Notes under the pieces: generated by a model
Database searches by the model: none
The model's input: only the letters and a program-made list of their open reading frames with translations
What the model was told of the DNA's origin: nothing
Part shown: in pieces, positions 62,171 to 64,000 of the stretch
How the letters are laid out: every line of letters starts with the position of its first letter
Position numbering within the stretch: the first letter of the stretch is position 1
NCBI GenBank assembly: GCA_029238935.1
Contig: JAQZBN010000004.1
Coordinates: forward strand, 62,001-126,000
DNA length: 64,000 nt
Origin: Herbinix sp.
Lineage (GTDB): Bacteria > Bacillota > Clostridia > Lachnospirales > Lachnospiraceae
Direction of reading: 5' to 3'
Translations under genes and position numbers: made by a program

Positions 62171-62210
62171 TAAATTATATATACTAATTAGAAAAACGGA
62201 GGATTTACCC

Positions 62211-63362
62211 ATGAAGAAAATTATCGACATTGTTGTCAAACTACCGAATAGCTGTGAAACATCCAAATTCCCGGCAAACTTCGCGTCGGTTTGGATGAGT
62301 ATTGAGGGTTTGACCACTGAAGTACAGAACTCTGAGGATCAGACAAACAGCTTATTCTGCAATAATCAAATGCCTAATGGTGACTGTTGCGGTAGATGCG
62401 AATGCGGTAACATTCATGTGATAAAGCCTAAGCTTGGAAAGCGACAAGGGGCCGTACATAATTTATATGCTGTGGTATCCGGCATCAGTCTTATGCAGCT
62501 CGACCTGTCCAACGAGGAGCACCTCATGCCTTGGTGGGGACCAAACACCGCAAAATTGTTGGACGAATACGATGATTATATAAAGTTTACCATGGACTTT
62601 GCTGGGTATTCCTATGAGCGGTTCAGTAGGCAAAGCGAAAAAGCTGACATTTTTGAAGCTGTCAAGCGTTCGATTGATGCCGACCGGCCGGTGTTGATGA
62701 ACTTCGGGCCTTTCTACGACTGGTTTACCGTCACAGGCTACGACGACGAGAATGGTCGGCTCTATGGTTATGATGCTTCGCAGAATAATAGTGATGAATT
62801 TCCTGTCGCTGAGGGATATGAGGATGGAATGTTTTACCTAAGTGGTTGGTATGAGGAAATGATTGAAGCAGTTGTGATTACAGAAAAAACAACACTTAAA
62901 AATACATACGACGATATGTTTCAACGTATGATATGTATTTTGGAAAACATGCTGGAAACCGGGTATTTCAAACATTCATCCGACTACCTCCGAGATAACT
63001 CAAACTTTACAAACTACGATGATGAGCAATACCGGAAGCTGGCGCAGCGTATTGAAATGTTCATCGGCCTGCCCATCGACCAACGCCCAGTCACCACATG
63101 GTGTTTCAACGATCTTGCGAAGGTGAATACACTAAAAGACAAGTGGCAGTATTTCAAGCGTATAAGTGCACTGTACGACAACACCCACGACATCTGCTGG
63201 ATTGCTTGGAGGATGGTAGGCGCGTTCGGCACTGCGCCTGCTGATGAATGTGCTATAGCACTGGCAAGCCCTATTGTGCGCCGGGCTATTGCCGATATTA
63301 TCGATATTGTACGCAATAACGATGAATTAGTATTGGGCTGTCTGCGGGAGATGATGGAATGA
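62211..63362 (+). CDS. BtrH/C39-like papain-fold protein, unknown function
   Basis: 383 residues, no signal peptide. The middle (about 155-190: DADRPVLMNFGPFYDWFTVT then GYDDENGRLYGYDASQNN) resembles the C39/BtrH peptidase-like fold, in which a His usually stands before the V-V-G-Y-D strand; here Asp-Trp occupies that place, so catalytic ability is doubtful. A Cys-rich segment (GDCCGRCECGN, about 57-67) may bind metal. The second half is helical and unfamiliar. GGAGGA lies upstream of the ATG. It is 40 bases downstream of the MerR gene and probably in its operon. Base composition (CGG, GCG, GCC codons) is higher in GC than its neighbours, hinting at transfer. Confidence 0.6.
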   Translation: MKKIIDIVVKLPNSCETSKFPANFASVWMSIEGLTTEVQNSEDQTNSLFCNNQMPNGDCCGRCECGNIHVIKPKLGKRQGAVHNLYAVVSGISLMQLDLSNEEHLMPWWGPNTAKLLDEYDDYIKFTMDFAGYSYERFSRQSEKADIFEAVKRSIDADRPVLMNFGPFYDWFTVTGYDDENGRLYGYDASQNNSDEFPVAEGYEDGMFYLSGWYEEMIEAVVITEKTTLKNTYDDMFQRMICILENMLETGYFKHSSDYLRDNSNFTNYDDEQYRKLAQRIEMFIGLPIDQRPVTTWCFNDLAKVNTLKDKWQYFKRISALYDNTHDICWIAWRMVGAFGTAPADECAIALASPIVRRAIADIIDIVRNNDELVLGCLREMME

Positions 63363-63415
63363 GATTGCAACGTATTGAATCATCTATATAATGAAAAGAT
63401 TGTGAGGAAAACTCT

Positions 63416-64000
63416 GTGAAAATAGACTGCTTATTAGCTATAACTATGTTTCTGCTAAACCGTGGTACTGTAAGTGCATCAACGCTTGCAGAACGATTTG
63501 AGGTATCCAAACGTACCATACAACGGGATATTGATACCCTTAATCAGGCCGGCATTCCGATTATCTCTGTATACGGAGTAGAAGGCGGTTACGAAATTAT
63601 GGACGGTTTCAAGCTAACGAAGCAAATTGCTGGTGTGGATGATTATCTAAACATTATAATTGCCCTGAAAGGGTTAAGCACAGCCTATGAGAGTCAAACT
63701 ATTAACAAAACCTTAGACAAAGCATTATATGCTATGCAGGGTGGCGAGCAACGAATATTCATTGATTTCTCAACCGCGCGAGAGGGTACCCTGGTAAATG
63801 GATATCTACATATCATTGAAAAAGCAATTTATGAAAAAACACTATTAATAATTGAATATTCCAATGCCGAAAATGTATCAACTGTGCGCATAGTAGAACC
63901 TCTTGCCCTCTCCTTCCGATGGTATGCATGGTATTTATTTGCTTATTGTACAAAAAAGAAAGATTATCGCGTATTCAAATTACAGAGAATAGCCAGTTGC
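63416..64000 (+). CDS. YafY/WYL-family transcriptional regulator, 3'-truncated by the window edge
   Basis: A frame open from GTG 63416 to the last base (195 codons), preceded by TGAGGAAAA. The N-terminus is a DeoR-like HTH (GTVSASTLAERFEVSKRTIQ then RDIDTLNQAGIPI, VEGGYEI). From about residue 120 the WYL domain begins (IEKAIYEKTLLIIEYS; VEPLALSFRWYAWYLFAYC; DYRVFKLQRI). WYL domains sense small ligands or nucleic acids. It lies 53 bases after the C39-like gene and is probably co-transcribed. The end is outside the window. Confidence 0.9.
   Translation, partial: MKIDCLLAITMFLLNRGTVSASTLAERFEVSKRTIQRDIDTLNQAGIPIISVYGVEGGYEIMDGFKLTKQIAGVDDYLNIIIALKGLSTAYESQTINKTLDKALYAMQGGEQRIFIDFSTAREGTLVNGYLHIIEKAIYEKTLLIIEYSNAENVSTVRIVEPLALSFRWYAWYLFAYCTKKKDYRVFKLQRIASC

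Overview
The window looks like a chromosomal segment of a low-GC, Gram-positive, spore-forming anaerobe of the Lachnospiraceae / Lachnoclostridium type. Supporting signs are the AT-rich composition, strong AGGAGG-type ribosome binding sites, frequent TTG/GTG starts, a YesMN-type two-component system with lplBC-like sugar permeases, a glycyl radical enzyme, a hybrid-cluster protein, Big_2/BspA-type surface proteins and the remnant of a LysM-GH18 spore cortex hydrolase. No rRNA, tRNA, CRISPR array, insertion sequence or phage module was found. The species assignment is inference.

Region 1 (1-16.0 kb) is a glycan uptake and breakdown locus. A truncated sugar-binding protein enters from the left (+). 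The minus strand, read right to left, carries a sensor kinase, its AraC-type response regulator, two permeases, a lipoprotein binding protein, a putative glycoside hydrolase of unrecognised family, a GH38 alpha-mannosidase and an AraC/GyrI-like regulator. The likely logic is that an extracellular mannose-containing glycan is sensed, imported as an oligosaccharide and cut inside the cell. Region 2 (16.4-22.9 kb) holds two large c-di-GMP proteins (Cache-HAMP-PAS-GGDEF-HD-GYP and PAS-PAS-GGDEF-EAL with a degenerate GGDEF) and a lipoprotein. Region 3 (23.1-26.9 kb) is a glycyl radical enzyme with its activase and a divergent AraC regulator; the substrate is unknown.

Region 4 (27-34.7 kb) has a TetR-ABC exporter operon with twin operators, a serine beta-lactamase-family surface protein, a Big_2 protein, an unlisted 48-residue gene and a bacterial STAY-GREEN homologue. 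Region 5 (34.7-38.7 kb) is an AraC regulator divergent from a three-gene sugar oxidoreductase/epimerase operon. Region 6 (38.8-49.2 kb) has a chemoreceptor, a BspA-like LRR/Big_2 surface protein with a 363-bp internal repeat, an XRE regulator, a small membrane protein, an ECF sigma/anti-sigma pair, and a nucleotidyltransferase plus DUF5808-like membrane protein.

Region 7 (49.6-54.5 kb) has sfsA and a nitrosative/oxidative-stress module: a Crp/Fnr regulator divergent from hcp, then an unknown protein and a hemerythrin. A perfect 16-bp palindrome lies exactly where a class II activator would bind. Region 8 (54.7-59.7 kb) is a TdeIII-like restriction-modification pair, an O-antigen-ligase-like membrane protein, and a Y-family polymerase overlapping a small unknown gene. 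Region 9 (59.7-64 kb) shows decay and acquisition: a collapsed LysM-GH18 gene, a MerR regulator with a textbook 19-bp-spacer promoter but a frameshifted effector domain, a C39/BtrH-like protein and a truncated WYL-type regulator running off the right edge.
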